From assembly GCA_030680355.1 (NCBI GenBank), contig JAUXVF010000023.1, positions 1 through 64,000 of the forward strand: a stretch of DNA of 64,000 bases. Reading direction: 5' to 3'. Shown here piece after piece: positions 1 to 8,442 of the stretch. The notes beneath the pieces were generated by a model, which worked only from the letters and a program-made list of their open reading frames with translations, did no database searches and was not told the DNA's origin. The translations under genes were made by a program, and so were the position numbers. The DNA comes from Caulobacter sp. Its GTDB lineage: Bacteria > Pseudomonadota > Alphaproteobacteria > Caulobacterales > Caulobacteraceae. How positions within the stretch are numbered: the stretch's first letter is position 1; the number at the start of each line of letters is the position of its first letter.

Positions 1-531
1 CCCCAGGATGGCCGAGCCGAGCAGGCCGGCGAAGAAGATGGTCGGCAGCAGGGCGCCGTCGGCCAGGGCCTTGAAGACATTGGCCGGGATGACGTCGGTG
101 TAGCTGAGGCCGACCGATTCGGCGGTGTTGAGCACCTGCGGAGTGACGCCGGCGAAACTGGCCCCGGCCCCGGGCTGGGCCCAGGTCCCCAGGGCCAGGC
201 CGACGGTCACGGCGATAGCCGTGGTGAACAGGTAGAGGACGATGGTCTTGACCCCGATCGAGCCCAGCCGCCGGGGATCGCCCAAGGCCGCCACGCCCGA
301 GACGATGGTCACGAAGACCAGCGGGATCACCGCCATCCGGATCAGCAGCACGAACAGGTCGCCGATCCATTTGATCGAGGCCGCGTTCTCGCCCCAGACC
401 AGACCGACCCCGGCCCCGGCCACCAGCGCCGCCATGATCCGCCCCCACAGCGGGATCGAAAACCACAGCCCGAACCCGCGCGAGATCAGCCCCCGACGGG
501 CCGGACGGTCAGAAGGCGGCGTGGCGGTCAT
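1..531 (-). CDS. Dicarboxylate/amino acid:cation symporter (DAACS family), N-terminal part
   Basis: The first 177 codons of an inner-membrane sodium- or proton-coupled symporter for glutamate, aspartate or C4-dicarboxylates run off the left window edge. The reading frame is open from an ATG at 531. A short polar N-terminus is followed by hydrophobic helices around residues 27-45, 58-80 and 95-115. The segment MAVIPLVFVTIVSGVAALGD is typical of the family (GltP/DctA), as is the LADGALLPTIFFAGLLGSAI segment at the visible end. It lies downstream of, and on the same strand as, a TonB-dependent receptor and the dgcN-dgcA pair, so D- or L-glutamate is a reasonable substrate; that is inference. The substrate-binding C-terminal half is not in the window. 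Confidence 0.85.
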   Translation of the reverse strand, partial: MTATPPSDRPARRGLISRGFGLWFSIPLWGRIMAALVAGAGVGLVWGENAASIKWIGDLFVLLIRMAVIPLVFVTIVSGVAALGDPRRLGSIGVKTIVLYLFTTAIAVTVGLALGTWAQPGAGASFAGVTPQVLNTAESVGLSYTDVIPANVFKALADGALLPTIFFAGLLGSAILG

Positions 532-584
532 GGGGCTACTCTCACTCGAACGGGATCGCCTGATGGCGAGGTCTGAAAGTCGCA

Positions 585-608
585 CCCCGAGCGTTCGTCG
601 GCTCGGGG
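585..608 (-). terminator. Hairpin downstream of the TonB receptor gene
   Basis: Perfect 8-bp inverted repeat (CCCCGAGC / GCTCGGGG) with an 8-base loop, placed between the receptor stop codon and the symporter start. No T-run follows, so it could be a weak terminator or a processing hairpin setting relative expression of receptor and symporter. Confidence 0.35.
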
Positions 609-645
609 GCCGGATCAGGACGATCCCTCTTGATGCTGGGCCGGG

Positions 646-3600
646 CTAGAAACGCTTGCTGAAGGTCGAGTACCAGTAGCGACCGGTCGAGTTGTGGACC
701 GAACCGAGGTAGCCGACATTGTTCGAATACAGGGGCGGGTCCTTGTCCTCGACGTTGCGGACGCCGAAGCGAACCGTCGAGCCATCGAGCACGCCGCCCT
801 TCTTGAAGGCGTACTGACCGTAGAGGCTCACGGTGGTCCAGGGCTCCATCTCGAAATACTGGCCGGCGACCTGGGCGGGCCCGGTGTCGAACATGCTGCC
901 GACATGGCTGACGAACACCCCCGCGCCCCAGCCGTCCTTGCGCCAGCTGAACGTCGCGGTGCCCCGGAACTCGGGATAGCCGTCGTGCTGGATCTGGTCG
1001 CCGGCGGTGGCGACCGACAGACCGGGAAGCTCGCCGTTGGCGATGGCTTCCATGATGATGGCCTCGATGGGCCCGGGCGACTGATCGTAGGTCAGCAGTT
1101 TCGCGACGTTGAGCTTGACCCGGAAATCGCCCAGGGGCGTGTCGTTCAGGTCGTAGTCGAGGGTGAAGTCGACGCCCTCGACGACCCGGGGCTGAAGGTT
1201 GGCGTAAACGTCATCGATATAGCTGAGGGCGCCGACGGTGTTCGCGCCCGTCGGGGCGTCACGAACGACCCGCGGGTTGTAGCTGCCATGCAGCCGCAGC
1301 AGGTAGTCGTAGGCGATCTGGTTGACGCCGCCCAGGATGCCGATGACGTTCTTCTCGCGGATCGACCAGTAGTCGGCGGTGACGATAAGCTTGCCGTACT
1401 TGCTGGGAATGAAGTCAGGCGCATAGACCAGCCCCATCGTGGCGTTGTCCGCCTCTTCGGAGGTCAGTTGCTGGTTGCCGCTGCGCACTTCCAGCGTGCT
1501 GGCCCCGCTGCAGGTCGTCACGTTGATGCGGCAGAAGGCGTAGTCGGTGCGGGTGTTCGAAACCGTCGCGCCCTCGCTGTAGAACTGGGGCAGGTTGGGC
1601 GCCCGGAAGCTCTGCGAGACCGAACCGCGCAGCGACAGTCCACCGCCCACTTTCCACAACACCGCCAGCTTGGGCTTCAGGACGTTGCCGAAGTCAGAAT
1701 AGTTCTCATCGCGCGCCGCGATCTGGACGTTCACTTCCTGCACCAGCGGGATGTTCATGTCCGGCGAGATCAGCGGAATGGCGAATTCGACGAAGGCCGA
1801 CGTGATCGAGCGGTTGGCCTTGACGTCCGGCGATCCGCTGGCGCCCATTACGTCGGTGCCATAGGACAGGCCCGTGACGGTGTTGGTGTAGGTGATGGTG
1901 CCGTCCAGCCGGTCGTCGCGGTCGTCCAGGTAGGTTTCGCGGCGGTACTCGACGCCCGCCGCCATGCCCACGTCGCCGCCGGGCAGGGTGAACAGGCTGG
2001 CGTTGGAAACCTTGAAGTCCCAAAGCGCCAGAGACGTTTCGCTGACCCGGTAGACGTTGATCAGGAAGGACTCGATGGTGCTGCGCGAGTTCGCGGTGGG
2101 GTCGCCTTCCGCATAGGCGAGCTGGTTGCCTCCGTTGAACGGATTGTAGGCGTCAGGCGTCGATCGCGAGAGCGCGGCCTGGAACAGCGTGTTGCTGATC
2201 GCGCCGCGGGTCATGTCCTTGGTTCGGGCTTCGGAATAGAGCATCGCCGATTCCCAGTCGAAGCCCTTGAACTCGCCCCGCAGTCCGCCGAGCAGCCGGA
2301 AGCTGTCGTCGGTCACGATGTAGGTGCGCTGGCCCGTATCGACCGGCCGGTAAGTCGTGATGTTCATGGCCAGGCCGCCGACCGGCACAACCGTCAGGCC
2401 CGGCAGGCGGTTCGGGTTGGGGCCGCCGTTGATCGTCGTCGGACCGAAGGGGTTGTAGTAGCTGTTGGCCGGCAGGCTGATCGGCGCGGTCGAAATCGGC
2501 GCCGATTGCTCGCGGCTGCCGGTGAACAGCGAATGGTACAGGCCGTACTCGGCGAAGAACTCGACGCCCGGGAACAGGTCGCGCTCGATGGTGCCGAACA
2601 GGTTGGTGCGTTCGACGCCACCGCGGAGCGTGCGCTCGGCGTTCTCGTTGTATCGCAGGACGCGGTCGTTCGTGCCCGTGATCGTGCCGCTGCGGAGGCA
2701 GAGGTCGTTGTTGGAGCCGTAGGCCAGGCTGCTGCAGCCGGCGGCCGTGTTCGAGGTCGGCTCGACGTGGAAGACGTTGCTCGAGGTCAGCGACGCTGCG
2801 CCCTGTTTGATCACGCCCGTGGCGCCGATCACCGTGAACGAACCCCAGGGACTGGAGCTGGACCGGTTGTCGAAGGATGTGTTGCCGTCCCAGGGCGTCC
2901 CCGCCACCGCCGCCCGGTGATCCTCGCTGACGGAATAGTCGCGCTCGCTGGCGTTCATCCGCGAGCGACCGGTGTAGCCGCCGAAGAAGGTCAGGCGGGT
3001 GCCGTCGCTCAGCCGCGTGCCGGCCTTCACATTGACCGAACCCTCACGGTAGCCCGTGCCTTCGGATCCGCCGCCCTGAACTTCGACGCGAAGACCGCGG
3101 AAGCGGGTGTCGAGGATGTTGTTGACCACGCCGGCGACCGCGTCGGTGCCGTAGATGGCGGCCGCGCCGTCGCGCAGGATCTCGACCCGCTTGATCCCCG
3201 CCACGGGCAGGGCGTTGGTGTTGGGCGTCTGGACCGGAACGAAGTTCTCGGTCTGGGTGCCGGGGTGAAGCACCGCGCGGCGGCCGTTGAGCAGGGTCAG
3301 CGTGTTGCCGGTGCCCAGGCTGCGAAGGTTCAGGGAGGCCACGTCGCCGCGGGCGTCGTTGAGATTGCCCGTCGTCCGGGCTTCCTGGAACTGGACGTCG
3401 CCCGCCTGCGGGATCGAACGGAACAGTTCATCGCCCGACACGGCGCCGGTGGCCACGATGTCGTCCTCGTTCAGGACCGTGACGGGGAGCGCCGTGTCGG
3501 TCTTGGCGCCCTTGATCTGGCTGCCGACGACGGTCAGCGCTTCAACCTCGGTCGCGCCATCGCCGGCGTCCTGGGCGAAGGCCGCGGTGGCCATCATCGA

Positions 3601-3651
3601 TACGCCGGCCAGCAGCGCGTACTTGAAACCTGAGACGATCTTGCGAGACAT
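646..3651 (-). CDS. TonB-dependent receptor (D-glutamate locus)
   Basis: Outer-membrane gated channel of 1001 residues powered by TonB-ExbBD. Residues 1-26 form a signal peptide ending AAFA before QD. A TonB-box-like stretch (EVEALTVVGSQI) lies near residues 35-46, followed by a plug domain (around 50-185, with the conserved VEILRDGAAAIYGTDAVAGV). A long beta-barrel ends in the aromatic terminus YSTFSKRF, with a terminal phenylalanine as expected for BAM-dependent barrels. Family knowledge supports import of a substrate too large or too scarce for porins. The gene follows dgcN-dgcA by 143 bp on the same strand and precedes an amino-acid symporter, so a D-glutamate-containing peptide or muropeptide is a plausible but unproven cargo. 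An antisense open frame of nearly the same length is a GC-codon artefact. Confidence 0.9.
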   Translation of the reverse strand: MSRKIVSGFKYALLAGVSMMATAAFAQDAGDGATEVEALTVVGSQIKGAKTDTALPVTVLNEDDIVATGAVSGDELFRSIPQAGDVQFQEARTTGNLNDARGDVASLNLRSLGTGNTLTLLNGRRAVLHPGTQTENFVPVQTPNTNALPVAGIKRVEILRDGAAAIYGTDAVAGVVNNILDTRFRGLRVEVQGGGSEGTGYREGSVNVKAGTRLSDGTRLTFFGGYTGRSRMNASERDYSVSEDHRAAVAGTPWDGNTSFDNRSSSSPWGSFTVIGATGVIKQGAASLTSSNVFHVEPTSNTAAGCSSLAYGSNNDLCLRSGTITGTNDRVLRYNENAERTLRGGVERTNLFGTIERDLFPGVEFFAEYGLYHSLFTGSREQSAPISTAPISLPANSYYNPFGPTTINGGPNPNRLPGLTVVPVGGLAMNITTYRPVDTGQRTYIVTDDSFRLLGGLRGEFKGFDWESAMLYSEARTKDMTRGAISNTLFQAALSRSTPDAYNPFNGGNQLAYAEGDPTANSRSTIESFLINVYRVSETSLALWDFKVSNASLFTLPGGDVGMAAGVEYRRETYLDDRDDRLDGTITYTNTVTGLSYGTDVMGASGSPDVKANRSITSAFVEFAIPLISPDMNIPLVQEVNVQIAARDENYSDFGNVLKPKLAVLWKVGGGLSLRGSVSQSFRAPNLPQFYSEGATVSNTRTDYAFCRINVTTCSGASTLEVRSGNQQLTSEEADNATMGLVYAPDFIPSKYGKLIVTADYWSIREKNVIGILGGVNQIAYDYLLRLHGSYNPRVVRDAPTGANTVGALSYIDDVYANLQPRVVEGVDFTLDYDLNDTPLGDFRVKLNVAKLLTYDQSPGPIEAIIMEAIANGELPGLSVATAGDQIQHDGYPEFRGTATFSWRKDGWGAGVFVSHVGSMFDTGPAQVAGQYFEMEPWTTVSLYGQYAFKKGGVLDGSTVRFGVRNVEDKDPPLYSNNVGYLGSVHNSTGRYWYSTFSKRF

Positions 3652-3720
3652 GGAACCCTACCCCCAAATAAGCGAGGTCGAGCTTTTCCGCCCCTGACCC
3701 CGCAGTCCTCCCAAGGATCG

Positions 3721-3738
3721 CTGTTCCGTGGGGAACAG
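3721..3738 (-). promoter_or_regulatory. Inverted repeat in the receptor leader
   Basis: CTGTTCC-GTGG-GGAACAG, a perfect 7-bp inverted repeat about 70 bp upstream of the receptor ATG. It could be a leader hairpin or a second operator. An extra ATAACC half-site resembling the LysR-type operator upstream lies beside it at 3742-3747. Confidence 0.3.
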
Positions 3739-3772
3739 CCAATAACCTAAACCGATCTAAACGTTCCGAAAG

Positions 3773-3791
3773 GCATAACCAAAGGTTATGC
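3773..3791 (-). promoter_or_regulatory. LysR-type operator palindrome upstream of the receptor gene
   Basis: GCATAACC-AAA-GGTTATGC is a perfect 8-bp inverted repeat. Its core T(3776)-N11-A(3788) fits the classic LysR-family box exactly. It lies directly after the dgcA stop codon and about 122 bp before the receptor start. A LysR-family gene heads this locus, so it is the natural candidate regulator. A related but imperfect sequence stands in front of dgcN (5861-5884). Confidence 0.55.
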
Positions 3792-3794
3792 AAT

Positions 3795-4787
3795 CTATCC
3801 GGGCTCACCCCAGAATCCGGTTGCCGGGGACGTCAACCAGCCCTCCGCGAACTTCAGCCCACATGGCCAGTCTCCGGCCAGCCACCAGGGCCCGTCGAGG
3901 TCAGCGAAGTCGGACGCGCCGGCGATATGCAGCGCCGGCGCGATGGCGAGTGACGAGCCGACCATGCAGCCGGTCATCACGGTGAACCGCTGCCGTCGGG
4001 CCTCGTCCAGCAAGTGAATGGCCGCGGTCAGGCCGCCCGTCTTGTCGAGCTTGATATTGACCGCCTGATAGCGCGCCTTGAGGTCGTTCAACCCGTCAGC
4101 CGTATGCACGGACTCGTCGGCGCAGATGGGGGCCGGCGCCACGAAGCCCTCGAGCTCGTGGTCGTCTCCGGCGGGCAAAGGCTGCTCAATCAGAGCGATA
4201 TTGAGTCTCGCCAGGAGCGGGCTGACGGCCTTGAGCGTGTCGAACGACCAACTCTCGTTTGGATCAATGATCAGCCGGGAATTCGGCGCCGCCTGCCCTA
4301 TAGCGAGCAATCGCGCCTCCACATCGGTGTTGTCGAGCTTGACCTTGATCAGCGGGGCGAAGGCGATCGACCGCGCCGCGGCGGCCATGGCCTCAGGTTC
4401 GTCCAGTCCAACGGTCATGGCGCAGGCGAGCCGCGCGGGCCGGGCCAGGCCGGTAAGCTGGGCCACCGTCTCGCCCGTCTCGCGGGACCGCAGATCCCAC
4501 AGGGCGCAGTCGAGCGCATTGCGGGCCGCCCCCGCCGGCAACATCGCCAGCAGGCCGGCGTCTGGGTCGCCGGCCTCGAATCCGGACCCCACGGTTTCCA
4601 GCTGGGCCATGACGCCGTCGACGCATTCGCCATAGCGGGCGTAGGGCACCGATTCGCCACGGCCGACCGCGCCGCCGCGACGCAGCTCGACGATCACCGT
4701 GTCGGCGGTGGTCTTCACCCCGCGTGAAATCCGAAAGGGCGCTTTTAACGGCCAGCGCTTGCGCAGGATGGAGACGCTTCGAAGCAT
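3795..4787 (-). CDS. dgcA: N-acetyl-D-glutamate racemase DgcA / dipeptide epimerase family
   Basis: Enolase-superfamily epimerase of 330 residues. The barrel carries the muconate-lactonizing subgroup residues: KVK at 148-150 (catalytic base), metal ligands D175 (IIDPNES), E201 (ALIEQPLP) and D224 (ICADES), and K246 (NIKLDKTGG) as the opposing base. Family knowledge places such enzymes either as L-Ala-D/L-Glu epimerases or, when paired with DgcN, as the racemase turning N-acetyl-D-glutamate into N-acetyl-L-glutamate. The start at 4787 is chosen because the upstream extension only duplicates dgcN sequence in another frame. It overlaps dgcN by 43 bp, which indicates translational coupling. The DgcN partner makes the DgcA role more likely than muropeptide epimerisation. 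Confidence 0.85.
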   Translation of the reverse strand: MLRSVSILRKRWPLKAPFRISRGVKTTADTVIVELRRGGAVGRGESVPYARYGECVDGVMAQLETVGSGFEAGDPDAGLLAMLPAGAARNALDCALWDLRSRETGETVAQLTGLARPARLACAMTVGLDEPEAMAAAARSIAFAPLIKVKLDNTDVEARLLAIGQAAPNSRLIIDPNESWSFDTLKAVSPLLARLNIALIEQPLPAGDDHELEGFVAPAPICADESVHTADGLNDLKARYQAVNIKLDKTGGLTAAIHLLDEARRQRFTVMTGCMVGSSLAIAPALHIAGASDFADLDGPWWLAGDWPCGLKFAEGWLTSPATGFWGEPG

Positions 4788-5782
4788 GACAGCAGATTTT
4801 CCACAATGAGATCGACCCCGTCGATGACGGGATCCTGGCAAGGCAGGTTCAGTTCGGCCGAGGCCTCGGCGCAAAGGCGCGCGGCCTCCGCGCGACTGAG
4901 GCCCGAGGTGTTGAAGGCCACCCCGACCGCGACCACGTCGGGGTTGGTGCGCCGCGCGGCCTCAAGGTTTCGCGCCAGGGTTTCCGCCAGACCGGGCACC
5001 GGATAACCCGGGACGCCGCGCATGTGAGGCCGCCCCGGCTCATGGCACAGGACAAGGGCGTCCGGCTGGCTGCCGTGCAGCAGGCCCAGCGACACCCCCG
5101 CGTAGGACGGGTGAAAGAGAGACCCCTGCCCCTCGATCAGATCCCAGCCCCCGTCATGGCGCGCCGGCGACACCCGCTCGGCGGCGCCGGAAATGAAGTC
5201 CGCGACGACGGCGTCGACCGCCACCCCGTCCCCGGCGATCAGAATGCCGGTCTGGCCCGTGGCCCGAAAATCGGCCGGAACACCCCGGGCGCGCAGCGCC
5301 TGCTCAAGCGCCAGGGCGGTGTACATCTTGCCCATCGAACAGTCGGCCCCGACAGTGAGCAGCCGGCGGCCGGCTCTGGGGACTCCGTTGCCCACGCCAA
5401 GATCCTGCGGCGGGTGGCGTACGTCGAACAGGGTCCGCCCGGCCCGAAGGGCCGCGGCGCGGAGCGCCGGCACGTCGGCCATCCGCTGGTGGAGGCCGCT
5501 GGCCACGTCCAGCCCGGCGTCGAGGGCCGCGAGAATCTCGGGAATGATCGCCGGGCTGAGAACGCCGCCGGCATTGGCCTCCCCGATGATCATCGTGCGG
5601 GCCCCGCGTCGGACGGCTTCGGCGATGGTGACATCCTCGAGACCGAGCGAAACCTGGCAACCGGGGAGACGGCGCTGCCCCAGGCAGGACCGGGGCCGCC
5701 ACTGGGCGACCCCACGGGCGGTCTTCACCGCAAGCGGGTCAACGGCCGCCCCTAGGTGGAGGAGGTAGGGAGAGGAAATCAT
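4745..5782 (-). CDS. dgcN: N-acetyltransferase DgcN (DUF1611 family)
   Basis: Cytosolic protein of 345 residues with the DUF1611 layout: an N-terminal alpha/beta domain (IIGEANAGGVLSPAIIPEIL near residue 66) and a C-terminal domain with a P-loop-like segment, TVGADCSMGKMYTAL, at 143-157. Conserved GQGSLFHPSYAGVSLGLLHG and LCHEPGR motifs follow. In the known DgcN-DgcA route the enzyme N-acetylates D-glutamate, DgcA inverts it, and N-acetyl-L-glutamate enters normal metabolism. Gene order regulator-dgcN-dgcA matches that system. No strong ribosome-binding site precedes the ATG. Acceptor specificity for D-Glu over other D-amino acids cannot be read from the sequence. Confidence 0.85.
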   Translation of the reverse strand: MISSPYLLHLGAAVDPLAVKTARGVAQWRPRSCLGQRRLPGCQVSLGLEDVTIAEAVRRGARTMIIGEANAGGVLSPAIIPEILAALDAGLDVASGLHQRMADVPALRAAALRAGRTLFDVRHPPQDLGVGNGVPRAGRRLLTVGADCSMGKMYTALALEQALRARGVPADFRATGQTGILIAGDGVAVDAVVADFISGAAERVSPARHDGGWDLIEGQGSLFHPSYAGVSLGLLHGSQPDALVLCHEPGRPHMRGVPGYPVPGLAETLARNLEAARRTNPDVVAVGVAFNTSGLSRAEAARLCAEASAELNLPCQDPVIDGVDLIVENLLSCFEASPSCASAGR

Positions 5783-5860
5783 GGAGCGCTCGCGCCAGGG
5801 GTCACTGATGGGCGCGAACCATCGTTGGCCGGCGGCGTCGGCACAAATTCCGTTCCGGCC

Positions 5861-5884
5861 GCATACCCCAAAGAAAAGCTATGA
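5861..5884 (-). promoter_or_regulatory. Imperfect LysR-type site in front of dgcN
   Basis: GCATACCCC-AAAG begins like the perfect operator at 3773-3791 (GCATAACC-AAAG). It ends with a TATG half-element, giving CATA-N14-TATG. It sits in the 103-bp gap between the regulator stop and the dgcN start, where an activator site would be expected. One-base indel and mismatches keep confidence low. Confidence 0.35.
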
Positions 5885-5885
5885 C

Positions 5886-6788
5886 CTAGGGCGCGGGTTT
5901 GGGCCCTTCAGCCAGCACCTCACTCATCACCCGGACGAAACCCTCGGACAGGTGCGACAGGGGGCGGTCCTCCAGATGCATGCAGTAGACCCCGAACCGC
6001 AGCGGCGGATCGAGCGGCCGGAAATCAATCTTGTCGGAGGGTTCGAACCGCGCCGTGAACTCATCGACAACCGCCACACCGACCCCGAACCGCACGAGGG
6101 TCGCGGCCATGTAGAAGGTGGATACGGTGATCGGCTCGTTGATGGCCAGGCCCCGCTTCCCGACTTCGGCCGAGAAGATTTCGCTGACCGGTCCCGTCGC
6201 GCCAGACCCGACATAGTTCTTTGTTTCCAGCAGCTTGAGGTCAATGCGTTCGGGAGGGCTCTCCCCGAATTCACCCCGCGGGAACATCATCATCAGTTCG
6301 CCGGCGCCGATCTGGAAGTTGGCGATCCGCGGATGCTGAATGGCGTCATAGGCCAGGGCCATATCGACCTCGTGCTCATAGAGTCCGCGCAGCACCTCTT
6401 CATAGTGCAGCGTGCGGAAGTCGAAGGTCACGGTGGGGTGCTGTTTGCGAAACCGGGCCACCGCCTCGGGGGCGATCCCCAGACCCAGGGCGGGCAGGAC
6501 AGCGGCGCGGATGTGACCGCCCTCGCGCAGTTTGAGATTGAGCGCGGTCTGTTTGAGCGAATCGAGTCGCTCGAAGACCTCCTTCACCTCCCGGAACAGC
6601 GCGTGCGCCTCATCGGTCGGCGCGAGGCGGCCCTTCACCCTGCGGAACAGCTTGAACCCCAGCTGATCCTCGGCGTGTTTCAGAACCTTGCTCACCGAGG
6701 GCTGAGACACGTTCAGCGCTCGCGCCGCGGTCGAGATCGACCCGTGGGCGTAGACGGCATGGAAGACTTCGATATGTCGCAGGCGCAT
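5886..6788 (-). CDS. LysR-family transcriptional regulator (DgcR-like)
   Basis: A 300-residue LysR-type regulator. The N-terminal winged helix-turn-helix (residues 1-60) contains SISTAARALNVSQPSVSKVL, the standard recognition-helix region. A linker helix and a two-lobe periplasmic-binding-like effector domain follow from about residue 90. It lies upstream of dgcN-dgcA on the same strand, the position of DgcR in described D-glutamate catabolic clusters, where D-glutamate acts as inducer. Unusually for the family it is not divergent from its targets, so it may be cotranscribed or act on the operator-like sequences at 5861-5884 and 3773-3791. The link to those sites is inference. Confidence 0.85.
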   Translation of the reverse strand: MRLRHIEVFHAVYAHGSISTAARALNVSQPSVSKVLKHAEDQLGFKLFRRVKGRLAPTDEAHALFREVKEVFERLDSLKQTALNLKLREGGHIRAAVLPALGLGIAPEAVARFRKQHPTVTFDFRTLHYEEVLRGLYEHEVDMALAYDAIQHPRIANFQIGAGELMMMFPRGEFGESPPERIDLKLLETKNYVGSGATGPVSEIFSAEVGKRGLAINEPITVSTFYMAATLVRFGVGVAVVDEFTARFEPSDKIDFRPLDPPLRFGVYCMHLEDRPLSHLSEGFVRVMSEVLAEGPKPAP

Positions 6789-6871
6789 GGCGACGGATAA
6801 GGACGGGTTCGGAGCCGGGATGCAAGTGGCGGTCCGGGCGGGCCTGCCTCAGCCGCCCAGCAACCCTCGCG

Positions 6872-7603
6872 TCAGAGAACCGGGTCGGGGAGTGACTGGA
6901 ACGCGCCCTTCAGCGCCTCGGCCCATTCGGTGGTGATCGCCATGAAATAGGGGTCGGTCTGTTCGATCCGCATCTCATGGGTCGGAGCGAAATCGCCGTC
7001 CTGATAGATCTGCAGATCCAGCGGCGGGCCCACCGAGAGGTTGGCCTTCATCGTCGAGTCGAAGGACACCATCAACAGTTTGGCGGCCTCTTCGAAGCTC
7101 ATGTCAGGGTCGAAGGCCCGCACCAGGATCGGGCGGCCGTACTTGGTCTCGCCGATCTGGAAATGGGGCGTGTCGACCGACGCCTCGATGAAGTTGCCTT
7201 CCGGGTAGATCATGAACAGCCGCGGCGGCATGCCCTTGATCTGCCCGCCCATGATGATCGTCGCGCCAAAGAGCGAAGCCGCCGTCTGGCCTGTCGAGGC
7301 GTTGGCCTGAATGGTTTCGCGCAGGACCTCGCCGACGAGCCGCGCGGCCTGGAACATGGTCGGGACCTCAAGCAGCGACGGATTGCGCTCGGCGGGAACC
7401 TTTGAGCGTTCGTCGAGGATGCTGACCACCGACTGGGTGGTCGCGAGGTTGCCCGCGGTCATCAGCGTGATCGACCGCTCCCCCGGCTTTTGCCAGGTGA
7501 ACATCTTCCGAAAGACGGAGACGTTGTCGACGCCCGAATTGGTTCGGGTGTCGGACATGAAGACCAGGCCCTTGTTGAGACGCAGGCCGACGCAATAGGT
7601 CAT
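6872..7603 (-). CDS. Anbu, proteasome-like peptidase subunit
   Basis: Ntn-hydrolase of the bacterial Anbu (ancestral beta-subunit) group, 243 residues, related to HslV and 20S proteasome beta subunits. After removal of Met1 the N-terminal nucleophile would be Thr2 (TYCVGLRLNKGLVFMSDTRT). The D18 T-R-T stretch and the ITLMTAGNLATTQSV strand correspond to the conserved catalytic core. Known Anbu proteins assemble into helical or ring oligomers and co-occur with exactly the three genes upstream here. Peptidase activity of Anbu is weak or disputed, and its role in a peptide-tagging or peptide-synthesis system is only hypothesised. It is the last gene of the operon, separated from the transglutaminase gene by 34 bp that carry a hairpin. 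Confidence 0.88.
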   Translation of the reverse strand: MTYCVGLRLNKGLVFMSDTRTNSGVDNVSVFRKMFTWQKPGERSITLMTAGNLATTQSVVSILDERSKVPAERNPSLLEVPTMFQAARLVGEVLRETIQANASTGQTAASLFGATIIMGGQIKGMPPRLFMIYPEGNFIEASVDTPHFQIGETKYGRPILVRAFDPDMSFEEAAKLLMVSFDSTMKANLSVGPPLDLQIYQDGDFAPTHEMRIEQTDPYFMAITTEWAEALKGAFQSLPDPVL

Positions 7604-7616
7604 GAAATTTCCGCCG

Positions 7617-7634
7617 GTCCTGCCGTGGCAGGAC
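7617..7634 (-). promoter_or_regulatory. Hairpin between transglutaminase and Anbu genes
   Basis: GTCCTGCC-GT-GGCAGGAC, a perfect 8-bp palindrome filling most of the 34-bp intergenic gap. With no T-run it is more likely a processing or attenuation hairpin than a full terminator. Confidence 0.35.
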
Positions 7635-7637
7635 TTA

Positions 7638-8438
7638 CTACTGTTGAACCTGCAGGTGCACGGTCATCGACTCGCTGTGCCCGCCAAAGATTATACCCGA
7701 TACCGGCGCCGCTTCACTGTAGTCGAGTCCTGTCGCCACGCGAACGTAGCGCTCGTCCGGCGAGACGCCGTTCGAGACATCGAAACCCACCCAGCCCAGC
7801 CCGGCCACATGAGCCTCCGCCCAGGCGTGGCCGGCTTCCTGTTCGACGCGGTCGTTCATCACTAGGTAGCCGCTGACGTAGCGCGCCGGATATCCCATCA
7901 GTCTGGCCGCACTGATGAAGATATGGGCGTGGTCCTGGCAGACGCCATTGGCGCTCTCGAGCGCCTCCTCGGCGAGGGTCGAGAAGTCGGTCGTCCCGGT
8001 CGCATAGGGAACCTGGGACAGAATCTGGGCGGAAAGCGCGTGCAGACGGGTGGTGTCGCTCTCGTAGTCCTTGCCGACCGCCTTGACCAAAGCGCGGACA
8101 TGAGGCCCCGCCTTGGTGTGGCTCGTCGATCTCAGGAAGTACCACAGGGGCGCATAGCCGCCGTGCTGGCCGATGACGCCGACGGTATCGGCCGTGTCGA
8201 CCTCGCCTTCGCAATGGATGCTGATCGACCGGGTTTCCGGATTCAGCGAGATCAGCTCAACGTGGTTGTTGTGCTGGTCGGTGAAGGTGACTTCCTTGCT
8301 GCCGCCTTCGACCCGGGTTTCCCACGACAGGATCGTCTGCCCCGCCGATGTCTTGGGGATCATCCGCAGCTGCTGGAGCCCATAGGGCACCTGGCCGTTG
8401 TAGGCGTACTCGGTGGTGTGTCGGATCTTCACGCGCAT
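7638..8438 (-). CDS. Transglutaminase-like cysteine peptidase family protein (Anbu operon)
   Basis: 266-residue protein with an N-terminal bacterial transglutaminase-associated beta domain (MRVKIRHTTEYAYNGQVPYG) and a transglutaminase core. The probable triad is Cys in ESANGVCQDHAHIF, His in GHAWAEAHV and Asp in WVGFDVSNG. Such domains hydrolyse or form amide bonds. Proteins of this subgroup are encoded with alpha-E, circularly permuted ATP-grasp and Anbu. The start at 8438 fits the conserved N-terminus and leaves a 4-bp gap after the alpha-E gene; an upstream in-frame extension overlaps that gene and looks non-coding. Cytoplasmic, as no signal peptide is visible. Confidence 0.87.
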   Translation of the reverse strand: MRVKIRHTTEYAYNGQVPYGLQQLRMIPKTSAGQTILSWETRVEGGSKEVTFTDQHNNHVELISLNPETRSISIHCEGEVDTADTVGVIGQHGGYAPLWYFLRSTSHTKAGPHVRALVKAVGKDYESDTTRLHALSAQILSQVPYATGTTDFSTLAEEALESANGVCQDHAHIFISAARLMGYPARYVSGYLVMNDRVEQEAGHAWAEAHVAGLGWVGFDVSNGVSPDERYVRVATGLDYSEAAPVSGIIFGGHSESMTVHLQVQQ

Positions 8439-8442
8439 GAGG

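Noticed and set aside
694..3633. A 979-codon open frame antisense to the first TonB receptor
   Set aside because: The opposite strand has a signal peptide, plug and barrel; the antisense protein has no domain and reflects GC-rich third positions.
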